NCBI RefSeq assembly: GCF_030160275.1
Contig: NZ_BSOA01000053.1
Coordinates: 62,001 to 126,000 of the forward strand
Direction of reading: 5' to 3'
DNA from: Dyella flagellata
GTDB lineage: Bacteria; Pseudomonadota; Gammaproteobacteria; Xanthomonadales; Rhodanobacteraceae
Length of the DNA: 64,000 nucleotides
This document shows, piece by piece, positions 7,952 to 15,157 of this stretch. The stretch's first letter is position 1. The number at the start of each line of letters is the position of its first letter. The position numbers were made by a program, and so were the translations under genes. The notes beneath the pieces are model-generated. The model was not told the DNA's origin. It saw only the letters and a list, made by a program, of their open reading frames with translations, and did no database searches.

Positions 7952-8037
7952 ACTGCGCGAAAAAGAAGGGCAAAAGCGACTAAACACTTGCCGGGCTCCG
8001 GTTCCCTTTTTAAAGGGACCGCCCCATGGCAAACAAA

Positions 8038-8066
8038 TAAGCCCGGCGAGCGATCGCTGGGCTTTC
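8038..8066 (+). terminator. Probable metE terminator
   Basis: AAGCCC, then GCGA / TCGC and GGGCTT form an interrupted hairpin about 90 bases after the metE stop. The following T tract is weak (TTTCC). A second GCCGGGCT at 7989 could pair with the same arm, giving an alternative fold. Confidence 0.5.
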
Positions 8067-8502
8067 CGTTGCCATCACATTGCATTCACGTGCCCAAATG
8101 CTTTCCTATCTTGGATATCGCGCCAGATGGGGCTCAGGCGGCGATTGTCTTGGACACGGCTTGGAGCAGGGGCCGACACTCAACAGGGGGTGGAGTGTGC
8201 GCACGGAAAATCCTTTTTTTGTATGCCGACACCTTGGTGGGAACATCAAGGGCCGTTGCTTTTGCATGGCGCCCGTTCGAAGCCTAAGCAGGAATAGACC
8301 ACCTAGCTTGCCGGTTAAAGCATTTGACTGAATCAGTCAGCTGTCATGCGCGGATCTCCCATAGCGGGTGCACGGTCTGTTGGGAGCCCATGGCAGATGA
8401 CTGCCTGATGATCGATTGTCGTTACGGCCAGAGCCATGGGCGCTCCTCTGGCCATTGGTGCGCCTTTACCAAGCAGCGCCCTTTCTATGGGGAGTGAACG
8501 AT
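8067..8502. other. 436-bp gap without a convincing gene
   Basis: No frame here has a good start, ribosome site and plausible composition. The only structure I see is an 8-bp inverted repeat GGCCAGAG (8426-8433) / CTCTGGCC (8446-8453) about 50 bases before the small exported protein, perhaps a leader hairpin. TGACTGAATCAGTCA (8326-8340) is a short palindrome. Confidence 0.5.
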
Positions 8503-8694
8503 ATGAAGAGTTTGTTCGTCAGTTTGGCTGTGATCGGCCTGGCGTTGACTGTGAATGCCAGCGGCACATCCAGTGCAAACGTGCCGCAACACATGCGTTC
8601 CTTTACACCCTTCATACCTATGTGCCCGCCGGGAGAGCATGCCGTGCTGGTCAACGTCAATGGTCATCTTGTATTTGAATGCGTGCCCTACTAA
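8503..8694 (+). CDS. Small exported protein, 63 aa
   Basis: The start at 8503 follows GGGGAGTGAACGAT. A Lys near the N-terminus and the hydrophobic stretch LFVSLAVIGLALTVNASG form a signal peptide. The mature part is about 43 residues, Pro-rich, with two cysteines (MCPPGEHAVLV and VFECVPY) that could form one disulfide in the periplasm. I recognise no family. An upstream in-frame start (8416) is rejected because it lacks a ribosome site and would bury the signal peptide. A strong terminator follows. Confidence 0.6.
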   Translation: MKSLFVSLAVIGLALTVNASGTSSANVPQHMRSFTPFIPMCPPGEHAVLVNVNGHLVFECVPY

Positions 8695-8765
8695 TGATTC
8701 TGTTTGCTAGAAGAGAGTAATGATTGCCAACGTGGGGTAGGGGGCTTTTCAATGGATCGCCCCAT

Positions 8766-8801
8766 GAAAAAAGCCCGGCGGTCACTCGCCGGGCTTTTCG
8801 T
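8766..8801 (+). terminator. Strong bidirectional terminator
   Basis: AAAAGCCCGGCG, loop GTCACT, CGCCGGGCTTTT gives a 12-bp perfect stem with A and T flanks. It closes the transcript of the 63-aa exported protein. Confidence 0.85.
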
Positions 8802-8991
8802 TGAAGTAGCCTGCTCGATTGCAGAAATCGCAGACACGCGGCTCCCAAGTATCGCATTCGAGGCATTCGGTCATGTTCAATCGACTGCCATGTGGCGCAT
8901 GGACATTTGACCCAACGTCTGGTTCTACCTACGATGACTGACGACGACTGGATCATCCCCAGTTGGCCACAAACGAGGAACAGGGGAATCA

Positions 8992-9363
8992 ATGAGAAAG
9001 AGAGTTTGGATTTTCGCCCTGTTGTTGCCGAGTTTGTCTTCCTTGGCGGCTGAGGATCGTTCGACATATCCGATGTGCTATCGGGTCTTCGACGCTCAGC
9101 AGAGTTGTGAGGAGGCTTTCATTGCACATGTGGGCAGTAACTCAGCTAGAGGAAAGGAGGCGGTGGCGGCATTGAGTCAATTCAAGCAACTGCGCGCGCA
9201 GATACCGACGGCTGGTAACCCCGCTGAGTCGGAGGCGGCTTGCGCAGGTCATCTAAGAGCAAGCGTTCTAAATTCAGCTGCGTTCATAGTCTCTTCGCTA
9301 CGCCAAGAAGGTGACCAAGTGCAGGCTTCGAAATGCGCTGCGGCGATGGAAAGTATCCGTTGA
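8992..9363 (+). CDS. Hypothetical periplasmic protein, 123 aa
   Basis: MRKRVWIFALLLPSLSSLAA is a clear signal peptide with cleavage after LAA. The mature protein has four Cys (MCYRVF, SCEEAF, ACAGHL, KCAAAM) and an otherwise helical Ala/Glu/Gln-rich composition, suggesting a disulfide-bonded helical bundle. AGGGGAATCA precedes the ATG. I recognise no domain. It lies inside the ssrA-flanked region and faces the AlbA_2 operon tail to tail. Confidence 0.65.
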   Translation: MRKRVWIFALLLPSLSSLAAEDRSTYPMCYRVFDAQQSCEEAFIAHVGSNSARGKEAVAALSQFKQLRAQIPTAGNPAESEAACAGHLRASVLNSAAFIVSSLRQEGDQVQASKCAAAMESIR

Positions 9364-9380
9364 CGTGGATTCGATTTCAG

Positions 9381-9581
9381 TCATCGCCCCAAAAAAGAGA
9401 GAATGTTGGAAAAATCGGACCGGGTGTAGTCAATTGAATTAACCATCCCCTGACTTGGAAGAGTCTTCGTATAACTACTGGAATAGTTTTCTAGATATTG
9501 TAAAAACGACCTGTCATTGGTCGCCGATGTTCGTCCATAACCGAAGTGCTCGAGGAGAGTCGCGGTTATTGAGTCATCCAT
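9381..9581 (-). CDS. Small gene overlapping the AlbA_2 gene, 66 aa
   Basis: The ATG at 9581 overlaps the stop of the upstream AlbA_2 gene by 8 bases (ATGGATGA), the usual geometry of translational coupling. The product starts MDDSITATLLEHFGYGR, has no signal peptide and no family I recognise. It is relatively AT-rich like its partner. A longer in-frame start at 9644 lies inside the AlbA_2 gene and is less likely. It could also be a chance opening, hence moderate confidence. Confidence 0.5.
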   Translation of the reverse strand: MDDSITATLLEHFGYGRTSATNDRSFLQYLENYSSSYTKTLPSQGMVNSIDYTRSDFSNILSFLGR

Positions 9582-10740
9582 CTTCGTACATCTCTGGAAG
9601 AGAAGCCTCAAACTCCTCAAGGTCCCGCACTGTAATCCATACATCTTTTGGCGTCACAGTCACTGGAACCGTGATCTCCATCGGTGCGCTTAAGTGGTCC
9701 GAGAGAATTTTGATGCTAAGTTTGTCAAGCGTCTCTGGTGGGCACACCAGATAGAGAGTGTCAGAAACCTTAGTTTCGCCTGCTTGAAGCTTTCCCATCG
9801 AAAATTCCGCAACTAGATGGCCCTTGATAAAGCCGAACGTGGGCCGTTTCGGATTTCCAAATGGAGGTGGAACAAAATTTGGATGATCGGGGATGCCCAT
9901 GAGATAGGGGCTTGGCCTGGGACAAAAACCGAAGCCTTCCATCAAGCTGAAACCACCCGAGGCCAAAGCAAGTATCTGAACTCTGACATCGTCAGCGTAG
10001 GTATTTCCTGCATTTTCGACTTGTATTCGAAAACCAAAGTGGCCTTGTTGTTCGCGGAGGTATTTCGCCAGTTCTCTGTAAAACTCTGTGTTCGAGAGCT
10101 GTTGGTCCCATTCACCCGCCACGATTGGCTGTGGTGGTAGTTCGTAATCGGGTAAGGGGCTGTTTTCATCAACCACGAAATAGTTGTAATCGAACACGAT
10201 GTGTTCGTATGGGGTCGCGTGGCCATCCCCACTGACAATGGTTAATTTCAATTTGGCAGACGTTGATGCGATAGCCTGGGCAAAGCCCATTTTTGCAATT
10301 TCTTCTGGTTTGGCCTCGGCTGTAGATGATCCTCGACGTACATAGACCACATCGGACTTTAGTTTTCCGAAAGGCTTCTTGAGGTAGAAGGGTCTGTCTT
10401 GAACGTCAATGGTGAACAGCCCAATTTTCTTTCCGTTGAAGTCGACCGAGTGATAAGAGAACTTGATGGGTTTGTTTGTTTTTTCATTGATGAACTGTTG
10501 AAGCTTGGCATCGTCAATATCCTTATCGAGACCCTCGACTTCTCTTGGATTTTCCCTTACGCCGATGATGATGTGTGCGGGTCCTTCACGCCATGAATTG
10601 GCGAAGGCAAGGATGTCTTTTAAGAGTTTGGATTTCTCTTCATCACTGGCTCCTTCAAACTTGTATTGTTCAAGCTTGAAGTCGAGCGAATCTCCTTCGC
10701 CACGGTACAAAAGTGTCTCGATCAATTGTTGGTCAGTCAT
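9574..10740 (-). CDS. AlbA_2 (Schlafen-type) domain protein
   Basis: A 388-aa protein. Residues ~10-150 fit the AlbA_2/Schlafen-like domain: GEGDSLDFKLEQYKF, then DILAFANSWREGPAHIIIGV and YVRRGSSTAEAKPEEI. Such domains occur in putative nucleic-acid-binding regulators and in phage-defence proteins. The C-terminal half (about 200-388) is probably beta-rich and unfamiliar. Base composition is clearly more AT-rich than in the flanking housekeeping genes, as expected of acquired DNA. It starts 9 bases after the stop of the integrase fragment and overlaps a 66-aa frame downstream, so the three are co-directional. Function is unknown. Confidence 0.75.
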   Translation of the reverse strand: MTDQQLIETLLYRGEGDSLDFKLEQYKFEGASDEEKSKLLKDILAFANSWREGPAHIIIGVRENPREVEGLDKDIDDAKLQQFINEKTNKPIKFSYHSVDFNGKKIGLFTIDVQDRPFYLKKPFGKLKSDVVYVRRGSSTAEAKPEEIAKMGFAQAIASTSAKLKLTIVSGDGHATPYEHIVFDYNYFVVDENSPLPDYELPPQPIVAGEWDQQLSNTEFYRELAKYLREQQGHFGFRIQVENAGNTYADDVRVQILALASGGFSLMEGFGFCPRPSPYLMGIPDHPNFVPPPFGNPKRPTFGFIKGHLVAEFSMGKLQAGETKVSDTLYLVCPPETLDKLSIKILSDHLSAPMEITVPVTVTPKDVWITVRDLEEFEASLPEMYEDG

Positions 10741-10749
10741 AAGAGTTAC

Positions 10750-11154
10750 TCACTTTTTCCCCTTCAGTTTGTTCCTTTCTTTTCTTGCGTCCAAGGCCTT
10801 CACGCGCATGAAGTATTGGTCAAAGCATCCTTTGGTTGTCCGTTGGATGTTCAGCTCTGGAAATTTTATTTTACTGACGTCTTCGGCTCTTTCTTGAAGG
10901 CTGGAAGGTTGGATGTAGTGCCGCCTAAGGATTGAGCTTCCTGTGCTATGGCCTGTCAATCGAGCAATTCGGGCATCTGACAGGCCCGAGCGTTCTGCGA
11001 CATATGCAAAAAGATGGCGAAAACTATGAAAGGTTTTAGCAGGGTCGGTTATTTTACAAGTGGCCCTCAGGTGAAGACGGTTGAACCAGTCCGCGATGGG
11101 ATCGCCGGGACCGTGAACAGAAACGGTTCCAGGTTGACTTAATTTTGGTTCCAC
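10750..11154 (-). pseudogene. Tyrosine recombinase, C-terminal fragment
   Basis: 134 residues carry the end of a phage-type integrase: HSFRHLF (HxxR box), ARLTGHS and the nucleophile Tyr in LRRHYIQ. The N-terminal arm and core-binding domains and the first catalytic Arg (normally ~200 residues more) are missing. The 5' break lies about 35 bases from an ssrA-derived repeat. That is the expected place for an ssrA-targeting integrase, but decapitated, so it is almost certainly inactive. Confidence 0.82.
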
Positions 11155-11188
11155 GCACGCCTTGCATGAGGCAACATTTCCAAAACAA

Positions 11189-11325
11189 GACGCCCGGCGA
11201 TTCCTCGCCGGGCGTCTTGCTTTTGGTGCCCGCGTCCGAAGGCGCTTGACGCCCGGTACTGCAATGCTTGGCTCAGGGTTGGATTTCGTCCCACGACAGC
11301 GCAGAGTGTGAGGCGTATCGAAGGG
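11189..11325 (-). repeat. Second decayed copy of the ssrA 3' end
   Basis: It contains the terminator (11189-11220) and about 100 bases matching 12140-12238 of the intact tmRNA gene at high identity (CGCGTCCGAAGGCGCTTGAC is identical). An internal deletion of about 20 bases has removed the CCA-proximal acceptor and T-arm part. It is better preserved than the copy at 4478-4610, suggesting a younger insertion. With the intact gene it brackets a 0.8-kb segment holding the Doc module. Confidence 0.85.
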
Positions 11326-11330
11326 GCGAC

Positions 11331-11720
11331 TTACGTCGAGGGTTGCGATCTCAGCCAGATCGTACCGAGGTATTCTGCGAGCTCCCCTTGATCCACGGTG
11401 CCGTTGGCGACATCTACCATGACTTCCTCAAGATCAGAAAGCTCTTCGATGATGATCCCTTCCATCTCCAAATAGGTCAGCGTGCAAGCAAGGCCGGTTC
11501 GCTTATTCCCATCATTGAACACGTGGCCTCGAGCAATGGCCACGGCATATGCGGCAGCGATGCCAAAGACATCATTTAGGCCGGCATAGAAAACATGATT
11601 TTCTACACGCTGGATGGCGGCCTCCACACCACCTCGCCCGCCGCTGGCAAACCCCGAAAGGCCACCGTATTTAGCTAAAATTTCGTCATGGATAGTAATC
11701 ACATAGCCGAGATCCAGCAT
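11331..11720 (-). CDS. doc: Doc/Fic-family toxin (death on curing)
   Basis: A 129-aa protein with the Fic-fold signature HVFNDGNKRTGL; family members of the Doc type phosphorylate EF-Tu and arrest translation. The N-terminal ILAKYGGLSGF and EAAIQR segments also fit Doc. It starts directly after the stop of the 58-aa partner gene (TGAATG), so the two are co-translated. It lies between two ssrA-derived sequences. Its signature residues are intact, so it is probably functional. Confidence 0.9.
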   Translation of the reverse strand: MLDLGYVITIHDEILAKYGGLSGFASGGRGGVEAAIQRVENHVFYAGLNDVFGIAAAYAVAIARGHVFNDGNKRTGLACTLTYLEMEGIIIEELSDLEEVMVDVANGTVDQGELAEYLGTIWLRSQPST

Positions 11721-11897
11721 TCATCGATCCTTCAATGCCTTTAGGACCTTGTCATGGGTAGCCATGACTTTTCGGGCCGCTTGAACTACACGGCTCTTTG
11801 ACTCTTCGGTGGAGACATTCACATCTCTTTTCGGGTGAATGATTGGGCGCGGTTTCAGCTCTACACCGTGCAATACTTTTTTTTGTTTACCGGTCAT
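11721..11897 (-). CDS. Putative antitoxin of the Doc module, 58 aa
   Basis: The frame begins MTGKQKKVLHGVELKPR and ends VMATHDKVLKALKDR. It is basic, with an extended N-terminus and a predicted C-terminal helix that could cover the Doc active site. It does not resemble canonical Phd (no MQ-x-INF-x-A-R-x-NLS type N-terminus), so it may be another antitoxin class. Position (upstream, zero spacing to doc) is the main argument. Confidence 0.72.
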   Translation of the reverse strand: MTGKQKKVLHGVELKPRPIIHPKRDVNVSTEESKSRVVQAARKVMATHDKVLKALKDR

Positions 11898-11926
11898 GAG
11901 GCACCTTCGCCATTGCAGGGCAATTA

Positions 11927-11971
11927 ACTAGTTCAGCCAGCTCAGAGACTAGTAAAGTCTTTCGCGACTTT
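11927..11971. promoter_or_regulatory. Repeats upstream of the Doc module
   Basis: ACTAGT occurs at 11927-11932 and 11948-11953, a 21-bp period, followed by AAAGTC-TTTCGC-GACTTT (11954-11971), a 6-bp inverted repeat. Toxin-antitoxin operons are usually autoregulated through such sites just upstream of the antitoxin start (11897). AT-rich DNA at 11975-12000 could hold the promoter. Confidence 0.45.
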
Positions 11972-12082
11972 GCGCTTTTTATTGTAACACGCGGCTAAAA
12001 AGCAGAAGAAAACCTGCTACGCCGCCTTTAATGGGGCGCCCTCGTCAGGGTGGGTGCTTGATGCGTAAGTCCCGGAAACGAA

Positions 12083-12118
12083 AAACGCCCGGCGATTCCT
12101 CGCCGGGCGTTTTGCTTT
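12083..12118 (-). terminator. ssrA terminator
   Basis: AACGCCCGGCGA, loop TTCC, TCGCCGGGCGTT forms a perfect 12-bp stem with A/T flanks, three bases beyond the tmRNA 3' end. Its two relatives at 4478 and 11189 mark the duplications. Confidence 0.9.
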
Positions 12119-12120
12119 TG

Positions 12121-12473
<353 letters not shown>

Positions 12474-12558
12474 GGGGAAAAAAGATCGCGTTAGCGGTTC
12501 AAGTATATATGGTGACGGCAGTACGCGATATCAACCCATGGCGGGCTAGGGCGTCGGA

Positions 12559-13053
12559 TCATGCCTCGCGGTTGTGCGAGCGCATGGTGCGCTGCTTTTC
12601 GCGCTGCCAGTCGCGTTCTTTCTCGGTGTTGCGCTTGTCGTGTTCCTGCTTGCCGCGCGCCAGGCCGATTTCGACTTTCACCTTGTTGGCCTTCCAGTAC
12701 ATGGCCATGGGCACCAGGGTGTAGCCCTTGCGCTCGACCGCGCCGATCAGCTGGTCGATCTCCTGACGGTGCAGCAGCAGCTTGCGCGTGCGGCGGTCCA
12801 CCGGCACCACGTGGGTGGAGGCGCTGATCAGCGGTGGGATGGAGGTACCCACCAGGAAGATCTCGCCCTTCAGCACCACGGCATAGCCGTCGCCGAAGTT
12901 GATGCGGCCGGCGCGCAGGGCCTTCAGCTCCCAGCCTTGCAGGGCCACACCCGCCTCGAAGCGCTGGTCGATGTGGTACTCGTGCCGGGCGCGCTTGTTG
13001 AGCGCGATGGTGCCGCCGGTTTCTTTTTTGTCTTTGTCCTTTGCTTTTGCCAT
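12559..13053 (-). CDS. smpB: tmRNA-binding protein SmpB
   Basis: A 164-aa OB-fold protein that delivers tmRNA to stalled ribosomes. Typical segments are [36 protein letters not shown] and the basic C-terminal tail [20 protein letters not shown] that mimics mRNA in the decoding site. It lies next to ssrA and is divergent from ratA. Confidence 0.97.
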   Translation of the reverse strand: MAKAKDKDKKETGGTIALNKRARHEYHIDQRFEAGVALQGWELKALRAGRINFGDGYAVVLKGEIFLVGTSIPPLISASTHVVPVDRRTRKLLLHRQEIDQLIGAVERKGYTLVPMAMYWKANKVKVEIGLARGKQEHDKRNTEKERDWQREKQRTMRSHNREA

Positions 13054-13127
13054 GTCCGTTAAACTTTGGGCCTGTCGCCCAGGGCAGACTGTCTGCCTGG
13101 GGCTGGAATTCTTCTGATGGGGCCGAC

Positions 13128-13559
13128 GTGATCCAAATCCGCCGCAATGCCTTGGTGAAATATTCGCCGACGCAGATGTTCGACCTGGTCAACGAGGTCG
13201 AAGCATACCCAAAGCGCTTCGCCTGGTGTGGCAACGCCGAGGTGGTCGAGCGAGGGGACAACATGCTGGTGGCGCGGCTGGATCTCAAGTTCGCCGGCTT
13301 CCATCACAGCTTTACCACCCGCAACACCATCGACCGCCCACGCCGCCTGCAGGTGAGCCTGGTGAACGGGCCGTTCCGCAGCCTGGAGGGCTTCTGGGAT
13401 TTCATCCCGCTCGGCACGGACGGTTGCAAGGTCGCGCTGGAGCTGGATTTTGACTACGCCGGCCGGCTCGGCGGCACTGCATTGAAACTGGGTTTCCAGG
13501 GGCTGGCCAATCGCATGGTCGACGATTTCTGCCGTGAGGCGGACAAGGTCTATGGCTGA
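13128..13559 (+). CDS. ratA: RatA/Coq10-family START-like protein
   Basis: A 143-aa protein with the polyketide-cyclase/START fold of RatA and Coq10: [30 protein letters not shown], and [10 protein letters not shown]. The family binds ubiquinone-like lipids in respiratory contexts; E. coli RatA has also been described as a ribosome-association toxin. GTG at 13128 is the start that matches family length; longer frames run through the smpB promoter. It overlaps rnfH by 8 bases, the conserved ratA-ratB pair. Confidence 0.9.
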   Translation: MIQIRRNALVKYSPTQMFDLVNEVEAYPKRFAWCGNAEVVERGDNMLVARLDLKFAGFHHSFTTRNTIDRPRRLQVSLVNGPFRSLEGFWDFIPLGTDGCKVALELDFDYAGRLGGTALKLGFQGLANRMVDDFCREADKVYG

Positions 13560-13827
13560 GCGCATCCGCGTGGAAGTGGTTTGCGCGATGCCGGAGCGCC
13601 AGCTGTTGCGCCAAGTAAGCCTGCCGGCGGGCAGTTCCGTGTTGCAGGCGGTGGAGCAGTCGGGGATTCTTGAAGAGATGCCCGGGCTGGTGTTTGACCC
13701 GGCTCACTTGGGCATCTTTTCCCGCCGCGTCGCGGCGGATGAAACCCTGCAGGATGGCGACCGGGTGGAAATCTACCGGCCGCTTGCGCTCGATCCGAAA
13801 GACGCGCGGCGCCGCCGCGCCAGGTAA
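13552..13827 (+). CDS. rnfH: RnfH/RatB-family ubiquitin-like protein
   Basis: A 91-aa beta-grasp protein (UPF0125): [31 protein letters not shown] and ETLQDGDRVEIYRPLALDPK are family segments. The function is unclear; the ATGGCTGA overlap with ratA implies coupled translation. It converges on bamE. Confidence 0.93.
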   Translation: MAERIRVEVVCAMPERQLLRQVSLPAGSSVLQAVEQSGILEEMPGLVFDPAHLGIFSRRVAADETLQDGDRVEIYRPLALDPKDARRRRAR

Positions 13828-13841
13828 AGCCGGCGGGGCGA

Positions 13842-14309
13842 TCAGTTCGGGCCGCCGCCACCGCTGTTGTCGTCACCGCTCTTCTCGCCGCCCGCGTTGG
13901 GGTTCTTGTCGCCGGAGGTGTCGTTGACGTCGTATTTGGTCTTGAACTTGTTGCTCTGCTGCACCAGCTTCTGCGCATCCTGGAAGTACAGGTTGCCTTC
14001 GGTGCGCACCAGCACGTCGTTGTTGAAGAACAGGCTCATGTTATTGACCTGCATCTTCTGGCCGCGATGCGAGTACGTGGACACGTAATCCCAGCGGTTC
14101 TGGTTGAACGGCGTGGACACGGAGGGTGTGCCAAGCAGCACCAGCACCTGGCGCTTGGTCAGACCCGGCTTGAGCTGCTCGGCCAGGTTCTTGTCGATGG
14201 TTTTATCGAAAAGATTGCCCTGGGCGACGTCCGGGGTGTACACGATATGGCAGCCGGCGAGCGACAGCGCCAGCGTGGCATAGCCCAGTGTGCGAATCAG
14301 CTTTTGCAT
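13842..14309 (-). CDS. bamE: Outer-membrane assembly lipoprotein BamE
   Basis: A 155-aa lipoprotein with lipobox LSLAGC about residue 20 and the SmpA/OmlA core (QLKPGLTKRQVLVLLGTPSV, NRWDYVSTY). It is part of the BAM complex that folds outer-membrane beta-barrels. The tail after residue 125 is Gly/Asn/Asp-rich (GEKSGDDNSGGGG) and likely disordered. The start at 14309 is required for the signal peptide. The divergent bamE-fur arrangement is conserved in Xanthomonadales. Confidence 0.95.
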   Translation of the reverse strand: MQKLIRTLGYATLALSLAGCHIVYTPDVAQGNLFDKTIDKNLAEQLKPGLTKRQVLVLLGTPSVSTPFNQNRWDYVSTYSHRGQKMQVNNMSLFFNNDVLVRTEGNLYFQDAQKLVQQSNKFKTKYDVNDTSGDKNPNAGGEKSGDDNSGGGGPN

Positions 14310-14384
14310 TCGTAGTGCGTCCGGATCGTGAAGAGGTCGATGATACACTAATGGCTTGATTCCACCGTGTATCGGGAGCTTGCG

Positions 14385-14804
14385 ATGGAGCAGGAAACAC
14401 AAGAACTTCGCAAGGCCGGGTTGAAGGTCACCCACCCCCGGATGCGCATTCTGCAGATCTTCGAGGAAGAGGGCGCCCGCCACCTCACGGCCGAGGACGT
14501 CTACAAGAAGCTGCTGGGTTACCAGGAAGACATCGGCCTGGCCACGGTGTACCGGGTGCTGACCCAGTTCGAGGCCGCCGGCATCCTCAGCAAGCACAAC
14601 TTCGAGGGCGGGCAGGCGGTGTACGAACTGGATCGCGGCCAGCACCACGACCACATGATCGATGTGGACAGCGGAAAGGTGATCGAGTTCGTCAGCGAAG
14701 AGATCGAGCGCTTGCAGCGCGAGATAGCGGCCAAGCACGGCTATGAGATTCAGGACCATAGCCTGGTGCTGTATGTGAGGCCGATGGGGAACCGCAAAAA
14801 ATAG
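14385..14804 (+). CDS. fur: Ferric uptake regulator
   Basis: A 139-aa Fur protein: winged helix KVTHPRMRILQIFEE ... GLATVYRVLTQFEAAGI, then HNFEGGQAVYEL and the metal-site HHDHMID. It lacks the CxxC zinc knuckle after HHDHMID (VDSGKV follows instead of VCxxC), as in many xanthomonad Fur proteins. With Fe(II) it represses iron acquisition. The start at 14385 follows GGGAG; an upstream GTG (14367) is less likely. Confidence 0.95.
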   Translation: MEQETQELRKAGLKVTHPRMRILQIFEEEGARHLTAEDVYKKLLGYQEDIGLATVYRVLTQFEAAGILSKHNFEGGQAVYELDRGQHHDHMIDVDSGKVIEFVSEEIERLQREIAAKHGYEIQDHSLVLYVRPMGNRKK

Positions 14805-14810
14805 GGGCAC

Positions 14811-14882
14811 GTAGGCTGGGATGACAATCCCAGCTTGCCATGTCCGCACTTGCGCGATGCTGGGATTGTCATCCCAGCCTAC
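14811..14882. repeat. GTAG-type REP pair (copy 1)
   Basis: Two inverted units, each GTAG followed by the hairpin GCTGGGAT-GACA-ATCCCAGC, separated by 24 bases. GTAG-headed REP units are known partners of RAYT transposases (for example in Stenotrophomonas). It lies just after fur. No RAYT gene lies in the window. Confidence 0.92.
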
Positions 14883-14904
14883 AGGTTTCCCGGAAAGCGG
14901 GCAG

Positions 14905-14944
14905 AAAAAAAGCCGCGGGAGGACTCCTGTCCGCCCTGCGGCTT
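14905..14944 (-). terminator. Rho-independent terminator on the minus strand
   Basis: AAGCCGC (14910-14916) pairs with GCGGCTT (14938-14944); on the minus strand the stem is followed by a run of T (14910-14905). It ends either the sensor kinase mRNA or the candidate RNA above. It lies 214 bases past the kinase stop. Confidence 0.8.
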
Positions 14945-15085
14945 ACCGTTGTCTCTTGACTGCAATGTATCGGAGTTGCTCGCGATACCTGCATATGTCC
15001 AGACTCCGGCGGAGTGGCATCCTGCCACTCTTCGAGTCACCCGTCCCCACGGCTGACTCGCGCTCACCGTCTCGCGACGGCGGCT
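14905..15085 (-). ncRNA. Candidate structured small RNA with GGA-loop hairpins
   Basis: Read on the minus strand this gap folds into successive hairpins: CCGTC-GCGA-GACGG (15080-15067); GAGTCA/TGACTC enclosing CCGT-GGGG-ACGG (15059-15034); GAGTGGC-AGGAT-GCCACTC (15030-15012); GTATCG/CGATAC (14988-14967); then a terminator with inner GGAC-AGGA-GTCC. Two loops, CAGGAT and ACAGGA, resemble CsrA/RsmA binding sites, so it could be a CsrB/RsmY-like sponge. It ends in a T run and lies downstream of the histidine kinase. The 5' end is unknown. Confidence 0.5.
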
Positions 15086-15157
15086 CCCCCACATCGATGG
15101 ACAGATGCTAACGAAGCTTTTACGGAGCTGGTATTGGAAAATTTCCTAGTTACAGTG

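Noticed and set aside
12491-13288. A 265-codon open frame overlapping smpB on the same strand
   Set aside because: It is a shifted frame over smpB and ratA with Arg/Gly/Ala-rich shadow composition; SmpB itself is unambiguous.
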